Shown here piece by piece: positions 44,740 to 56,560 of a stretch of 64,000 bases of DNA. The position numbers were made by a program, and so were the translations under genes. Every line of letters begins with the position of its first letter. Position 1 is the stretch's first letter. Below the pieces are notes generated by a model. That model made no database searches and was not told the DNA's origin. It saw nothing but the letters and a program-made list of their open reading frames with translations. Origin of the DNA: Siphonodentalium dalli (Eukaryota > Mollusca > Scaphopoda > Gadilida > Siphonodentaliidae); assembly GCA_032622095.1 (NCBI GenBank), contig CP136066.1:172363164-172427163 (forward strand), given 5' to 3'.

Positions 44740-45360
44740 AGGCAGTATTCGGTGTTTCAACGCTGGTACCCAGCGTCGACTCGGCTGTGCTGTCGGTCGC
44801 GGTTTAGCCGGATGACTCGACAGCCATTGTCTGATCCCGCCTCGATCTCAGATTTTGGTTGTCGGGTCGGGTCGGCTCTGTTGACAGAATGGAGGGCGCA
44901 GTACTTCGCTGGAATCTCTGCCGGTCTCCTGCTATTGGACCACCAGAGACCAGCGAGTGGGGGATGCTCTTCTGGACGTCAACGGGATGATACCAGGAGA
45001 AGACAGGAGCTGCTGGAAAAGTTACCAGGACATCCGGACGACTTCCAGCTGGCCTTCTTCTCCTTGGATTTGACTACACCATCACGTCAGCCATCCCTGT
45101 GAAGCAGCCCTGACTCCGGATAACATCTACCAGGAGTCCACCACCACCACCACCACCACCGTCACCGACGAGGCAACAACACCTGCTGGGGCACTGCGGC
45201 TACAATCAACCTGCATGCAGTGTTCCAGTGTGCTACCCCCCCCCCCCTCGTCTGGATACCAGCGACGGAAACAGAAGAAGAAATTTGTATTTAAAACAAA
45301 TTCTTCTTCCTATATATATATTTATTTTTTTATGAATTTATAATAAAGGCATAAAACATG
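44740..45360 (+). other. GC-rich transcript-like segment, unidentified
   Basis: Unlike its surroundings, 44740-45260 is GC-rich and has codon-like texture, but no single frame stays open. The longest (44695-45102) has 135 codons and no family I recognise. A (CAC)n run at 45137-45162 and a C12 run at 45235-45246 follow. Then comes a small hairpin, GAAGAAGAAATTTG...CAAATTCTTCTTC (about 45266-45310), and an AATAAA-like signal at about 45342. It could be the 3' part of a non-coding RNA, a decayed exon or a retroelement. Confidence 0.3.
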
Positions 45361-45789
45361 AGGGTGAAGGAGTAGACCACTCGGTCTATTCGACCATGCA
45401 TCCCAAACACTATCTCCTGGCAGTGTCCAGTCCCCTGTTACGCGTGTATGGCCACTGCCATTACGTATGTTATATACAATATATACGTAATTAAATCCAA
45501 CCTGAATAGTATTTTGGTTCTATCTAGCCAATTTCCAAATGATTATGGATAGTTCTGTTTCTCAGAGTAATGCAAAATGAATTGTAACCGACTAAAGTCT
45601 TAAATAAAAAAAATGAGTGATTTCCTCGCATTTTGTGCATGTGGTGGCAGTGCTCAGACCAGTGTAGCAGAGGATTGAAATCTGAATTGCAGTTCGATAA
45701 TATACGCATGTAGGCTTATTTAAAGTTGGATTTCAGAAAATACGCTAACAGTTGGTGTTATCAGCAGAAAACTAGTATAACTAAACATC
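45361..45789. other. Region without identifiable feature
   Basis: AGAGTAATGCAAAATGAATT then GTAACCGACTAAAGTCT at about 45568 resembles 49696-49740 (AGAATAATGCAGAATGAATT, GTAACTTACAAAAATCT), a diverged dispersed repeat. Confidence 0.35.
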
Positions 45790-46090
45790 GAAAGGGTCCA
45801 TAACTCTGGTAAAATTAGGCCGACGGAACCCAAAATCGACTTCACCTGTATCCCATTCAATCAACACTAACTATAGTTATAATCTAGTAACGAACATTTC
45901 ACCCAATTTTAACCAATGGTTGTCATTCGTTTAACAATTGTCGTACCACAAAATCGCTCTTGACCTGTTTTTTTTTATTGTGGTATTATAGTGAACCTAC
46001 ATACCAAATTTCATTCCATTTAGTTCAATGGAACTAACTTTATCATCCGAAAACAAAAACTGAACGGGTGCAAAGACGGGCGGACAGACC
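45790..46090 (+). repeat. Dispersed repeat of molluscan type
   Basis: Wording such as GGGTCCATAACTCTGGTAAA at the start, ACATACCAAATTTCATTCCA then TTTAGTTCAATGGAACTAAC, and the end GAACGGGTGCAAAGACGGGC then GGACAGACC. From memory this matches the AAGGGGCATAACTCTGG...ACGGACGGACAGACC repeats found in many molluscan genomes. It supports the taxon guess; its class is unknown. Confidence 0.5.
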
Positions 46091-46379
46091 AGTTCATAAT
46101 ATAATATCAACAATCGTATCCAGCGTTTGTTCAGATCTGAACAACAAAGAGCGTTCCTTGTTATTATGTAAGTGATATGGTAAAAATAAAGAGCGTTTAT
46201 CTTACCCGCCCTGTGCGAACATATGTGGAACCTCTGTAGTTGAAATGCAGTTGAGATTGCTTGCAATATATAGTTTTCCTTCTTTGTACGCCTGTTTGCT
46301 CTGAACGTTTCCGTGCGAATTTCTGTTCTAAAAATATCCCATAAAACTGTCCCGTGGATGTAATAAAACATTCTAAATA
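46091..46379. repeat. AAAGAGCG-containing repeat
   Basis: AACAAAGAGCGTTCCTTGTT at about 46141 and AAATAAAGAGCGTTTATCTT at about 46184 share wording with the 42-bp tandem array at the end of the window and with family X. Confidence 0.45.
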
Positions 46380-46494
46380 AAATTTATATTAATTGATATA
46401 AAGTTTTTTCGGACAGGTGTTCTGGATTCATATATATATATTACTTTATAACCCGGAATCGATAGATATCTTTCCGGGAAGATATAGACCATCT
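46380..46494. mobile_element. Fragment of family O MITE
   Basis: TATATTAATTGATATAAAGT, TTCGGACAGGTGTTC and the end GATATAGACCATCT before TTAA (46495-46498) match the right half of 37762-38282. Confidence 0.6.
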
Positions 46495-46498
46495 TTAA

Positions 46499-46684
46499 CG
46501 ATTTCATGACTGGAGCTTCCTGAAATTCTGCGAAAAACCTGCACTAATGCATTCTCTTATATATGCGAGTCTCCCATAGGCCTAACAATATTTACCTTGA
46601 CCTATGTGAGACTCGCATATATAAGATAATACACTGACACATGAGCTTTAATGCTGCACCACCACAGCTCCCGTCACGAAAGAG
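46499..46684. mobile_element. TTAA-flanked MITE, family C, with fused half-hairpins
   Basis: Between TTAA at 46495-46498 (shared with the family O fragment) and 46685-46688. Ends are CGATTTCATGACTGGAGC and GCTCCCGTCACGAAAGAG. A single stem remains: left arm of hairpin 1 (from about 46545) and right arm of hairpin 2 (to about 46637), with the middle of both replaced by GGCCTAACAATATTTACCTT. Confidence 0.7.
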
Positions 46685-46688
46685 TTAA

Positions 46689-47640
46689 AGAATCTGTTTT
46701 GTATTCTGATCTAATAGTATTTCGTTTTTTTTCTTCCAGCGATAGCTGATTCATGGTAGGATGCTCAATGGTTCAATCAACGATATGCTAGTACAAGGAC
46801 TGTGTTACGCAATATATATAGGAAGGCAGTGCTGGCCCGGAAGCAACGCTGCTTCTCTGTGTGAAGCAACGCTTCGTCGCGAATCTCGTGAAAGAATAGT
46901 GGAATAATTTTGTGTTTGTCACACAGACGGATGCTGGGAAGCTTTAGAGTTCTTCCTGACATCGGTGCCTTCGTCTGTGTCTATTCGTTGTCACAGTAAC
47001 TAGAATCGCTTAAACAAAAAACTAAGGAATTGTTGGAGTTAAAAGAAAATTCTGGTTGTTACAGAAATGTTCCATCCGATTTGACACAATAACATTTCAA
47101 TGTTGTCTATGACCGCAATTAATGAGGTCGAACATAGGAACTTATTCATAGGAGGTTTACATTATAAATCGGCTACCAAAGGGTAGATTCGCAGTGTGTT
47201 CTCTCTTGTGACTTTACTAAAAACGACTACATCTCATAGAGAGCGTTTGTTATTTCAGTATCCAAGAGTGATATATATTCAAGTGCATTCTTAATAAGTG
47301 TGCTCGTATATATGCTTATTTTCATTGTGTGCTATGGTTCATGCTGATTTCAGGTGACTTTTAATATATAGTTGTCTGGCTAGTCTAAAATTGCCTGGTG
47401 AAATTCTTACAAATTTGATATAACATCGTATGGAAGGTGTTTAATATATGTACGTTCTTCGTTTAACATGTACGTTTAGTCGCACATTCCTGCGCCGCGA
47501 GACGGGGCTTCAGATTTATTTCTGCATTAGATACCGATTCATTGCATTTGAGGAATTATGTCCAAATTAAATGGAGTCTTCAATAAAATTGAAACAAGCT
47601 GATGCCTCATTTATGTCCAAATTCACATTTGTTTGCTCTA
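46689..47640. other. Region without identifiable feature
   Basis: No gene or repeat recognised. GAGAGCGTTTGTTATTTC at 47230 recalls the AAAGAGCG family. GCAGTGCTGGCCCGGAAGCA and following at 46826 is a short GC-rich patch. Confidence 0.3.
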
Positions 47641-47734
47641 ACATTCTGACCAAAGTTGTCAGTCGAAGGATTTTCCAAGATGTATGGACTGGTGTATTCC
47701 ACACACCTCCGACTGGCAAATTTGGTCAGAATGT
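47641..47734. repeat. Imperfect palindrome
   Basis: ACATTCTGACCAAAGTTGTC then AGTCGAAGG pairs with CCTCCGACTGGCAAATTTGG then TCAGAATGT. Arms are about 30 bp. Confidence 0.65.
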
Positions 47735-47958
47735 TACAGAAAACCAATAAGTATTTCCGAACAAATAAGGTGTCAACTTGTTTCAAAAATAAACCAGCAT
47801 ATGCTCGTAACAAACTGCTGTTTTTTTGTCAGTTCCTCGTATAGTATGATTTTGTGCGTTTGCACATTTTGAATGTGTGGTACTAAGCAACCTTGAAACC
47901 ACGTGATTCCCCACCGTGACACTATCAAGATTTCCTCAGTCGTTGGCATTTGTTTTAA

Positions 47959-48349
47959 CCCTTTACCCAACAAACCGGCCAAAAACGGCCAAATAAAGCT
48001 TCAACAGCCTAAAATATCTTCGGTCTGTCTCAATAGAACCATACAAATATGGATATCATTGGAACCGGCTCCTTGACCACATTGTGATAGTTACAGTTAG
48101 CCCTGTGCCAATGCATTTTCTTATATATGCGAGTCGACCATAGGTCGCCTCGCATATATAAGAGAATGCATTGGCCTAAAAACAATTTTTTTTTAACACT
48201 TTTTACCATTTTTTCTTACATTCTTTAACAATTTTATAATTTTTAATGTGTTAAGCCAATGCATTCTCTTATATATGCGAGGCGACCTATGGTCGACTCG
48301 CATATATAAGAGAATGCATTGGCACAGGACCCTTCTGTTGGGTAAAGGG
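47959..48349. mobile_element. TTAA-flanked MITE, family A, copy 4
   Basis: TTAA at 47955-47958 and 48350-48353. Hairpins are at 48108-48174 (one mismatch) and 48256-48322. The right TTAA is shared with the family R element that starts at 48354. Confidence 0.85.
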
Positions 48350-48353
48350 TTAA

Positions 48354-48760
48354 AGGCCCATTTAATTTTCGAGTAACCGATTTTTTGTTTTATAGTGCAT
48401 CAATAAAATTTCATATATAGCAACCATATACTAAAGGCCCACTTAATTTTCGAGTCCCCGAATAATTTTTGTATAGTGCCTTGATATATAATTCATCACC
48501 AGTTGGAACGTCTCAGAAGGTGCCCATAGTGAAAATACCTGAAATCATAGAAACATTTCCCTCGTTTGGCTCCCAGAATGCAACAGAATTCAAACTAAGA
48601 TATATAGTTATTCCCCTTCTATTGGAAATAATAGACATTGAAGTACAGTCCAGATGAAACTTAAGCACAGAAAACACGTCCGTACCTCAACAAAAACAAC
48701 ATGTTCACAGTTTATTACACCGGATGATTTTGGAGCTTTCTCTTTCAAATGGTAAAAATA
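48354..48760 (+). mobile_element. Family R MITE, rearranged and truncated
   Basis: AGGCCCATTTAATTTTCGAG at 48354 runs for about 80 bp. The family then starts again at 48435 (AAGGCCCACTTAATTTTCGA) and continues through CAGAATGCAACAGAATTCAA to TTTCTCTTTCAAATGG, where it breaks off. The spacer text TTTCATATATAGCAACCATA recurs alone at 52570. Confidence 0.65.
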
Positions 48761-48943
48761 TGTGCTGACTTGATCCGTACATATACGTTAATTGCCCAGC
48801 AGCTTCGAGATTGATTTTTTTTTATATTGATGGCTTCCAAGTTGAATCTTGACCTCTGTCGAGATAACTGGTGTCTTCATGTCCAAATGTGCCCACAAAA
48901 AATCTATTCTCGTGTTTTCTATCGATCCGACAGTGAGGATATT

Positions 48944-49374
48944 AGACGCCTTTCGCATACTGAACGACGGCAGATAATTATTACGAATAACTATTTGTGG
49001 TAGGAAATTTTTCGGACGGTCCGAAAACCTGTTCGCAGAATTAACGACAACGAGTCCGTTTGTGAGACAATCGTGCTTGCCACCTGCCAGATTCTCGCGT
49101 CACACGACGACGAACAATTTGAGTATACCACAAACAGATAAAAAAAATTAAGGCCACGTGGCGATCACAATTTAAGCACATTATCTCAGAATCATCTCCT
49201 ACATTGATGAGCTAAGAAACGATCGCGAACTTATTACTATATGATGTATTTGTGCGTTTTGTTAGAAATCCGAAACCGTAATCGTAACAACGAATAGAAA
49301 GAACGCCAATTCTGGTGACGTAGTACCCTATTCGTAATAATTATCTGTCGTCGTTCATTATGCGAAAGGTGTCT
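48944..49374. mobile_element. Foldback element, family N
   Basis: Ends AGACGCCTTTCGCATACTGA and TCATTATGCGAAAGGTGTCT. Inner pair GCAGATAATTATTACGAATA and TATTCGTAATAATTATCTGT. 431 bp, non-coding. Confidence 0.75.
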
Positions 49375-50222
49375 GTTGTGAGAAGATCTAACGAACATTC
49401 TATACTTGGGTGGCTTATACAAAATTTACAATTCATGTTGCTTCTTATTCTGAATTTCCTTTGAAATACACGAACCGGTATATTGAGTGTTAAATAAGGG
49501 TTGAAACAAACTATGGCTAAATCGTGGTCATGTGACATATTTTCAAGCAAGCTGCAAAACAGAGTTCAGTCCCCTCGCTACGAGGTGTCTGAACGCTGTC
49601 GGCACTTTTATTGAAGTGCTTTGCCAGTAACAATTCATTCTGGCTTGATCTAAACCATTTTCAAAATTAATATGGACATTTCAGTTTCTCAGAATAATGC
49701 AGAATGAATTGTAACTTACAAAAATCTCAAATAAATAAATGAGACATTTCTTCACATTACGTGTATAGGTGCGGGAATCTTTAAGTCCTGCGTATAGGGG
49801 ACTGAACTCTGCATGGAGCTTGATTTTCAAGTAGCAACATGTTGTTGTTTCTGAAACACGTACATATCACTAAAAGGTCATACATCAATACATGTGAAAG
49901 GAACAACTCTAGAAGACCTGGATTTATTCCATGACTGAGGCCCAAACCTGGCTGCTGAATCTCAAATGCATAACAAAATGTAGTTTTAGGTAACGGTCCT
50001 TGATAACAGTGTAATGATACCTTAAATACGTCAGATCGAAGTGTGACATGACCGACGCATACTCAAGATCGTTTAGGATTAAAGTTATAGTTTATGGAAT
50101 GACGCGATTTCGAAGAGATCCTGCCATTCTGAGCACAGCCATGCTAGTTATTGACGAAAGGCGTATATATGCTTACTATATATATGGCTGAAGAGGTCAT
50201 TGTCGACAGTCATGTTTGTGTG
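49375..50222. other. Mostly unassigned sequence
   Basis: A diverged dispersed repeat at about 49696-49740 matches 45568. Otherwise nothing recognised. Confidence 0.35.
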
Positions 50223-50295
50223 TTGTGTACCCAGCTTTAGGAAACGATGTTTTGTGTACCCGGCTTTGCGAAACGGTGTGTTGGGTACCTGGCTT
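50223..50295 (+). repeat. 29-bp tandem repeat, three units
   Basis: TTGTGTACCCAGCTTTAGGA, TTGTGTACCCGGCTTTGCGA and TTGGGTACCTGGCTT start at 50223, 50252 and 50281. Confidence 0.75.
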
Positions 50296-53276
50296 AACCT
50301 TATCTTTGTTTTCAGCACACATTTGAAACAAAACAATTTTATCTGATCACATGGCACACGGGTAGTCATCCTTAAAGCTGTTATTCCTGCCTCATATTTG
50401 CTGTTTTTATCGGCGACATAACGCTAAGAAACGTGATAATTTTTATAACGTAAACAACGTAAAGGTTAAGTTGTGTACCCAAAACATATTTGCCAATCCC
50501 GGGTACCAAGCACACAAAAATGGGTCGAAAATGACCCCTTCAGTCGTACTGTGTTTGTGTGTACGGACGTAGGTCACGGTAAATATAATGTCGACATTCA
50601 GATACACGTACAACCGTCCATTGTTCGTTTGTCCGCATGCCTGTATTTGTCACCACCCGTCTGTCCGTTATATCCGCGTTTCAATTTGTAGAGCGTGATT
50701 TTTATAGTTTTGTATGCTAGTCTGTCGCCATGGAGATTCATAATTTAGCCGTATGGAGGAAAATATTTGTCGTTATTCACTATTCACTATTCAGTCTTGA
50801 AAAGATTAAACTTCGTTTGACCGAGAACTTTACAATTATGTACTAGTAAGTAAGTTTTATCATATACCTTTACGTCATGACTCAATTTTATTTTGTCTGG
50901 TTGTCAGTTTAATTATTTACAGTTGTGTTATGTAAAGCGATATCTATAACAACTAGATTTTTATCAACTTAAAGTCGCCTTCACAGTTTTCATATCATAT
51001 TTCTCTTTTTGAGTGTGGTTAAACGTAAGGGTAAAACATTCGTTGGTCGTAATTGACCTCTCGTTTTTTTTACATTATTTTCCGATATTTCTCCTTTGCA
51101 ATGTGACAATCATCCGAAGTAAAATACCTTGAAATGTGAATTGATGAATAGTAATCGATGATGTGATGTAGCTTAGCCCTCAGGCTTGTTCATACAATGG
51201 CTATATGGCTGGGGAAATCGGCAATTGGCTCAAGGTACGCGCCAGTAAATATAGCAATGAGGATTGGATGTATAATAACTAGTGTATCGCAATGTTTTCT
51301 ATAAATATATGGTATCTATTGAACGACAAGAACTCGTGTCCGCAAACTATTATAAGAAATGGAACATTTTGTAAGTCCGCTTTTCCAAAAAAAAAAAAAA
51401 CTTCCCGCTATATATAGGGCGCAGATGACAAAAATGTTACAAAATGTATAATACGGTGAATGGTTGCTGGAGCACGAACGACTCACTCCGAATACAATGA
51501 GATTTGATTTATTACATGAAAAATAAGAGTGATTGTACAACTGGTACGTGTCCGAGAAAATCCTTCAAAAACATGTTCCCTGAGAACCAATTACTTATAT
51601 CAGCCATGGTTCTCCGTGCAAACACATCAATCTAACACACAGCATGCATTGTATTCTTTAGCAAGTGACAATGTACGATGTGCGACGAAATGTCAGAATA
51701 ATTACGAGGTAAATTTTCTAGTGTATGGACGCAGCCTTAGCCATTCAAAATTAGACACTTGCGACAGTTGAATTAGCCTATATATATTTTGCTGTAAGAT
51801 CTGCCAAAATGTGTTGATTTTTAATGTACTCATGCGATGTATATAGACATTATTTGAGGACGTTTCTGTTCCTTTCGTTCTCTGACAATGTTTCGTTTTT
51901 GTTTGTTGCCATTGTCTGCTCGGTGTATATGCTCATCGAATTTATAAATTAAGTTGTCCTTTTCAAGAAAGTTGCTGTCACTTTCCCCGGGTTGAACAGG
52001 GAAACAAGAACCACACATAGTTCTCTTTGAAAAGCCGACGAATATCCTAGCGGATGTACGTCTCTAGAAGTGTCCATTATATTTCATTTCTACGACGACG
52101 CGGAATTCCCAACATGACGTAGTAAACCGTTTCCAAATATGAAGTGCATTCCTGGCGTAGTGAATGTTTGTAGAATCGTAGTATTTAGAAATAGTTATAA
52201 ATACAACAAGATAAAAACTCGAAGATGATGTCTCCTATATCGCGATGAGTAAAATGAATTATTGATATATCGCCTGTATTCAGTTTTCCAACAATGGTTG
52301 ACTTTGACAATGCGTGGGAAAAAACGCGTCATTGCATGGCCTCATATCTGTGAAGTGATCTGTTATGCCACAAACCAATGAAATCGCGCGTCGTCTGCGC
52401 CACTCTCCGATGAAATGGAGGGAATCCCTTCAAAGCACAACCTAATTTTAAAAGATCGTCCAAGAGACGTGCATCCGATATAGGATTTTCGTCGGCTTTT
52501 CAAAGAGACTGGTCGCCAGTTTAACTTAATTGGTCACTCTCGTCGGTTTTTGTGATTATCCAGGACAATAAAATTTCATATATAGCAACCATATATTTAT
52601 ATTTTTCAATCAAAATGACCACTTTCAGTACTAAAATGTCGCAATTTATACTCATTGGGGGATTTCACTTGCTGAAACTGAACAGTATGTCCCTCAGTAA
52701 ATTTAAAATCACATTCATATTGTGAGATTTCCTTAACCTGGGTAACTTTATCACAATTCTCCACCAACTTGGATAACTTTATCACAATATCGGCAACATG
52801 GTTAGCTTTTTCGCCAAAAACCTATGACAGTGACAAATTCAGCGTCAGTTTATGGCATATGTGCGATTGCGAAAGGATACCAGATGTGTTATTCTTCCGC
52901 GATCACAAGGGTATCGCAAACTATCGCCCAGAAACATATACATGCATATGCGGTTATGTTTTTACACGCCCAACTGATATATCTATCTCCTAAAGTTGTA
53001 TTTTGTTATATTGACCCAAGAGTTAGTTCAATGTCATGTATCGTTCGTGTCATGTGTGGTGATGCTAATTGTAAAGCTCCTGCCATGTGTCATTGTTGAT
53101 GGGAACGTCATGTGACATCATTGTCAATGGGACGTCATGTGACGTATACGTCGTTCTATTCCATACACATGTGTGTAACGGCTTGAAATAGATGACACGG
53201 TATGTTTTTCAGTAACAGGCTTTCAACAGGAGTAGCGTAAATTGCCGTATACAATATATGCTTAAGTGCTTAAGGA
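50296..53276. other. Largest repeat-poor interval, no identified gene
   Basis: About 3 kb without recognisable repeats apart from an A13 tract near 51388 and a short match at 52570-52590 to 48.4 kb. Reading frames up to 91 codons (for example 52824-53099) show no family motif or convincing splice sites. If regulatory sequence of a host gene lies in the window, this is a candidate place, but that is only because it is not visibly transposon-derived. Confidence 0.3.
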
Positions 53277-53680
53277 CAAGGACGTGGCTACAGGGTGGGG
53301 GGGGGGGGGTCATCTCCCAACTTTGGTAAACAAAATTTAATAGTGGGAAATTTCCTGCTTGACACAACATTAGTTGGACATTTCCAACAAAGAATTAGTG
53401 TTGTGTTTAGACCAACAGTAGCATATTTTTATAAAAAATTCGGATCTCTGTCTGAAATAGCCATCAGATGGAAATTGTTCAGTTTTAGTGTCGGTGTCAG
53501 GTTGGAAATTTCCAACAGGAAAATTTGAGATACCAGTTTGAAAATTCCAACTCAAGGGGGTGCATGTTGGTATTTCGCGAACATATAGGAGTTTGGTCTG
53601 GTTCAGTTATAGGGAGGTGCAGTTGGAAATTTCAATGTGGACACCCCCCCCCCAACGAAGACCCTCTAGCCACGTCCTTG
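53277..53680. mobile_element. hAT-type MITE
   Basis: Terminal inverted repeats CAAGGACGTGGCTACAGGG (53277) and CCTCTAGCCACGTCCTTG (ending 53680), followed inwards by G- and C-runs. Inner GTTGGAAATTTC words in both orientations match 33369-34596. The flanking octamers CTTAAGGA and CTGGGGGA agree at five of eight positions, so the target duplication is decayed or absent. Confidence 0.75.
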
Positions 53681-54071
53681 CTGGGGGAGCACTGGACATC
53701 ACACAAAAAAATGCGGACATCGGGCAATAGTAGAGATCTTGAACTTGGAAAATAATAAAATGTTCCTGAAATTCTTGCGCCCATTTCAGTAACCACATGG
53801 CAAAAGGTATGCAACACAGACAACAATAAAATTGATCATATATACTGTATATATATACACATTACATATGCGCATGTATAAGCCACCATTCTTAATATAC
53901 AAAACAACATGCACAAAGTGACACAAAATTAACGCTTACACCTAAAATACACTAGTGACAAATACAAAACAATAGCTAAAAATAATTTCGGCAAGTTAAT
54001 TTAGATGGAAAACTATATGAAATATGAAAAGATATGTGTATAATAGTTCCTGAAAATAGTGTGTCTCTTAT

Positions 54072-54860
54072 TTGCAGAATGATGTCCCCCAGAGGGTGAA
54101 TTTAGTTACGTTATGGCGCAATCCCGCTAAGCGGGATAGCGTCACCAAATTCACCCTTTGTGGACCTCATTCTGAGCACTTAGGCCTGGGAAGTATCTAT
54201 AGTCTCAAATTAGCATTGTTTTTAGTTACATTTTCCGTTTTTAGTTTATATATCCCCTAATTTGCAGGAGATAAAATGCACAATCGATGTGACTAATGGG
54301 TGAATATCACCAATTTCTAGTGGGAAATTCAATCTGTTTCTGTAGGTCCCCCATAGCAGTTGAGGCCAAAGCAGAATGAGGTCCACAGAGGGTGAATTTT
54401 GTTACGACATAATCTCAGAATCATCTCCCACATACGATCTCGAACTTATTACTGTTTGGTGTATTAGTGAGTTTTGTTGAAAATCCAAAACCGTAATCGT
54501 AACAAGGGATAGGGAAGAACGACAACGAAGAGAAAGGACACAACTTCTAGTGACGTAATACCCTATTCGTAATAATTATCAGTCGTCGTTTATTATTCGA
54601 AAGGTGTATATTCTCTGAACATATCCCACCAAGCATGTAAATAGCTTGTCTGTCATTTGCAGAATGAGGTCCCCAGAGGGTGAATTTAGTGATGCTACCC
54701 CGCATAGCGGGCTAGAATCACCAAATTCACCCTCTGGCGACCTCATTCTGCTTACACCTCAGCAGAATGAGGTTCCCAGAGGGTGAATTTGGTGATGCTA
54801 GCCCGCTATGCGGGTAGCATCACTAAATTCACCCTCTGGAGACCTCATTCTGCAAATGAC
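54072..54860. repeat. Cluster of family S palindromes with an inserted family N piece
   Basis: Family S units of about 95 bp are at 54074-54175, 54661-54751 and 54762-54857. There is a half unit at 54371-54407 that is interrupted by family N text (54410-54608, ending CGAAAGGTG). Arms read GCAGAATGAGGTCCCCAGAG then GGTGAATTTAGTGATGCTA, centre CCCGC..GCGGG, then the complement. The last two full units stand head to tail 10 bp apart. Confidence 0.8.
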
Positions 54861-54889
54861 AGGCACACTATTTCAAGGCTTGTATCCCA

Positions 54890-55030
54890 CCACTAAATAT
54901 GAATTTTTCTGCACTTGTATATTGTCTGGTCTGCTCATCTACCGTTAACACCCATCTAAATGAATAATAGACTGTCGCCATTATACCTTTATAACCGGAT
55001 GGGAGAATCCATTCAGTAGAGAAAGGGTTA
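54890..55030 (+). mobile_element. Right part of a family P MITE
   Basis: ATGAATAATAGACTG, GATGGGAGAATCCATTCAGT and the end GAAAGGG before TTAA (55027-55030) match 38890-38991. The left end is lost. Confidence 0.6.
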
Positions 55031-55597
55031 AAACACAACCGTGGCTGACCGTGGTGCATAAAATAGACTTATAAATATCAATCAGTGGTATTTTGGTATT
55101 GAAACATAAACCCGGAACTATATGAAAACGCGGGTAAAAATTATACATCAATCGAAAGATATCTCTCGTCCCATCCATGTTATTTTATACAATATGATCT
55201 AAAACTGCAAAAAAATGTTTAACGAAAATTGAACTGAAATTCCGAGTATACTTAAAGTGCATTGCAATAAGTCCGCTGTTGTTAACCGCTTATAGAATAG
55301 GTTAAAATGTTTGATTAAAAAAAATGCATCTCTAAAGTCAAGATTCCGAAAATGCAAACGCCGCGAAGAAGATATTGTGTGTAAAACACTCATGCCACGC
55401 CATTTTCGTTCGGAAGGTACTGACACAAGCACACAATAATTCCCCCAAACCCGCTGTCGTTAATACTGTTAGGTTACTGTGAATCGGACGTCTCCTGAGT
55501 TGGGGCAAGGATCTGTACTGTATATACCACGAAATTAGGAAATAACTCGATGATTTCTATATCGACAAACATGCCTCAAAATATGGTGCTGGACATT
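55031..55597. other. Region without identifiable feature
   Basis: No gene or repeat recognised. Confidence 0.35.
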
Positions 55598-55862
55598 TTC
55601 AGAATGAGGTCCCCAGGGGGTGAATTCAGTGACGCTACCCTGCATAGCGGCCTTGTACATGACCTCATTCTGCTTAATCGAGGTGCTCAATGGGTGAACA
55701 TCACTATATTCACCATCTGGGAAGTGGGAACTTAAATCTATGTTTATATCTATTTATGTCTATGTCTCACAAAATGAGGTCCACTGATGGTGGATTTGGT
55801 GACGCTAGCCCGAAGCTCGGGTGGCGTCACTGAATTCACCCTCTGTGGACCTCATTCTGCAA
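55598..55862. repeat. Two more family S palindromes
   Basis: 55598-55676 has lost most of its right arm (CCTGCATAGCGG then directly GACCTCATTCTGC). 55768-55860 is complete (CAAAATGAGGTCCACTGATG ... TGTGGACCTCATTCTGC). Confidence 0.75.
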
Positions 55863-56450
55863 ATGTCCGGCCTTTCAGAAAAATGTATTTGAACAATAGA
55901 CCTTCCTCATACATAGAGTAGAGGAAAATGTTGCATCTATACATTGACGTCTGACAACACAAAACAGACCTAGCTGCTGGGTATTTATCGGTATAATGGT
56001 GTCTGTGAATTTTCTATGTGCTCTAGAGTCTAGACAGTCCATCGTGTCTTAATATTCTTTAACAGCCAACATTCTCTTGTCTGAACACCGGCCAAAAATT
56101 ACGAGGAAAAACTCATTTCAATTCAATTGAAGACAAATGTACAGATGCAAGTGCAAACATTAGCACGCTTTTGTAAAGCGGTTGTAAAGCGGTACACACA
56201 TTATAGACTTCACAAGGAGAATTTACACAGCGCAAAACACCCGTGTGTGAGATTCAGTCCCATGCATCGTTTGTGTATCTTGAACTTGTTCGCGATGTGT
56301 AATGGTAAGGAGTCAACTGTAGACGCTCCACGTTAACTCTAACGCTGCTACAGGCTACATTCCCATAATTGTCAAATTGACTGACAAATTAATTTTCGTT
56401 CAATTCTTTAGAGAATGTACTGGCTTACAAAGTCAATGTAGATATCGTTA
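55863..56450. other. Region without identifiable feature
   Basis: A short direct duplication TTGTAAAGCGG occurs at 56169-56192. No gene recognised. Confidence 0.35.
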
Positions 56451-56560
56451 GGTCAATGTATTCTCTTATATTTCCGAGGCTCAATGTGAGAGACTCGCGC
56501 ATATTAGAGAATGTATTGGCACAGGGTTTTCGTAAAATTTCAGGAAGCTTCAATCATCAT
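56404..56560 (-). mobile_element. Diverged MITE family C copy, reverse
   Basis: One hairpin, 56453-56519, with several mutations, and a remnant of the second at 56407-56425. The end TTTTCGTAAAATTTCAGGAA then GCTTC is the reverse of the family C left end at 46.5 kb. Confidence 0.6.

Noticed and set aside
44695-45102. 135-codon + strand frame in the GC-rich block
   Set aside because: High GC makes long frames likely. Another frame is equally open, and no family was recognised. I kept the block only as an unidentified segment.
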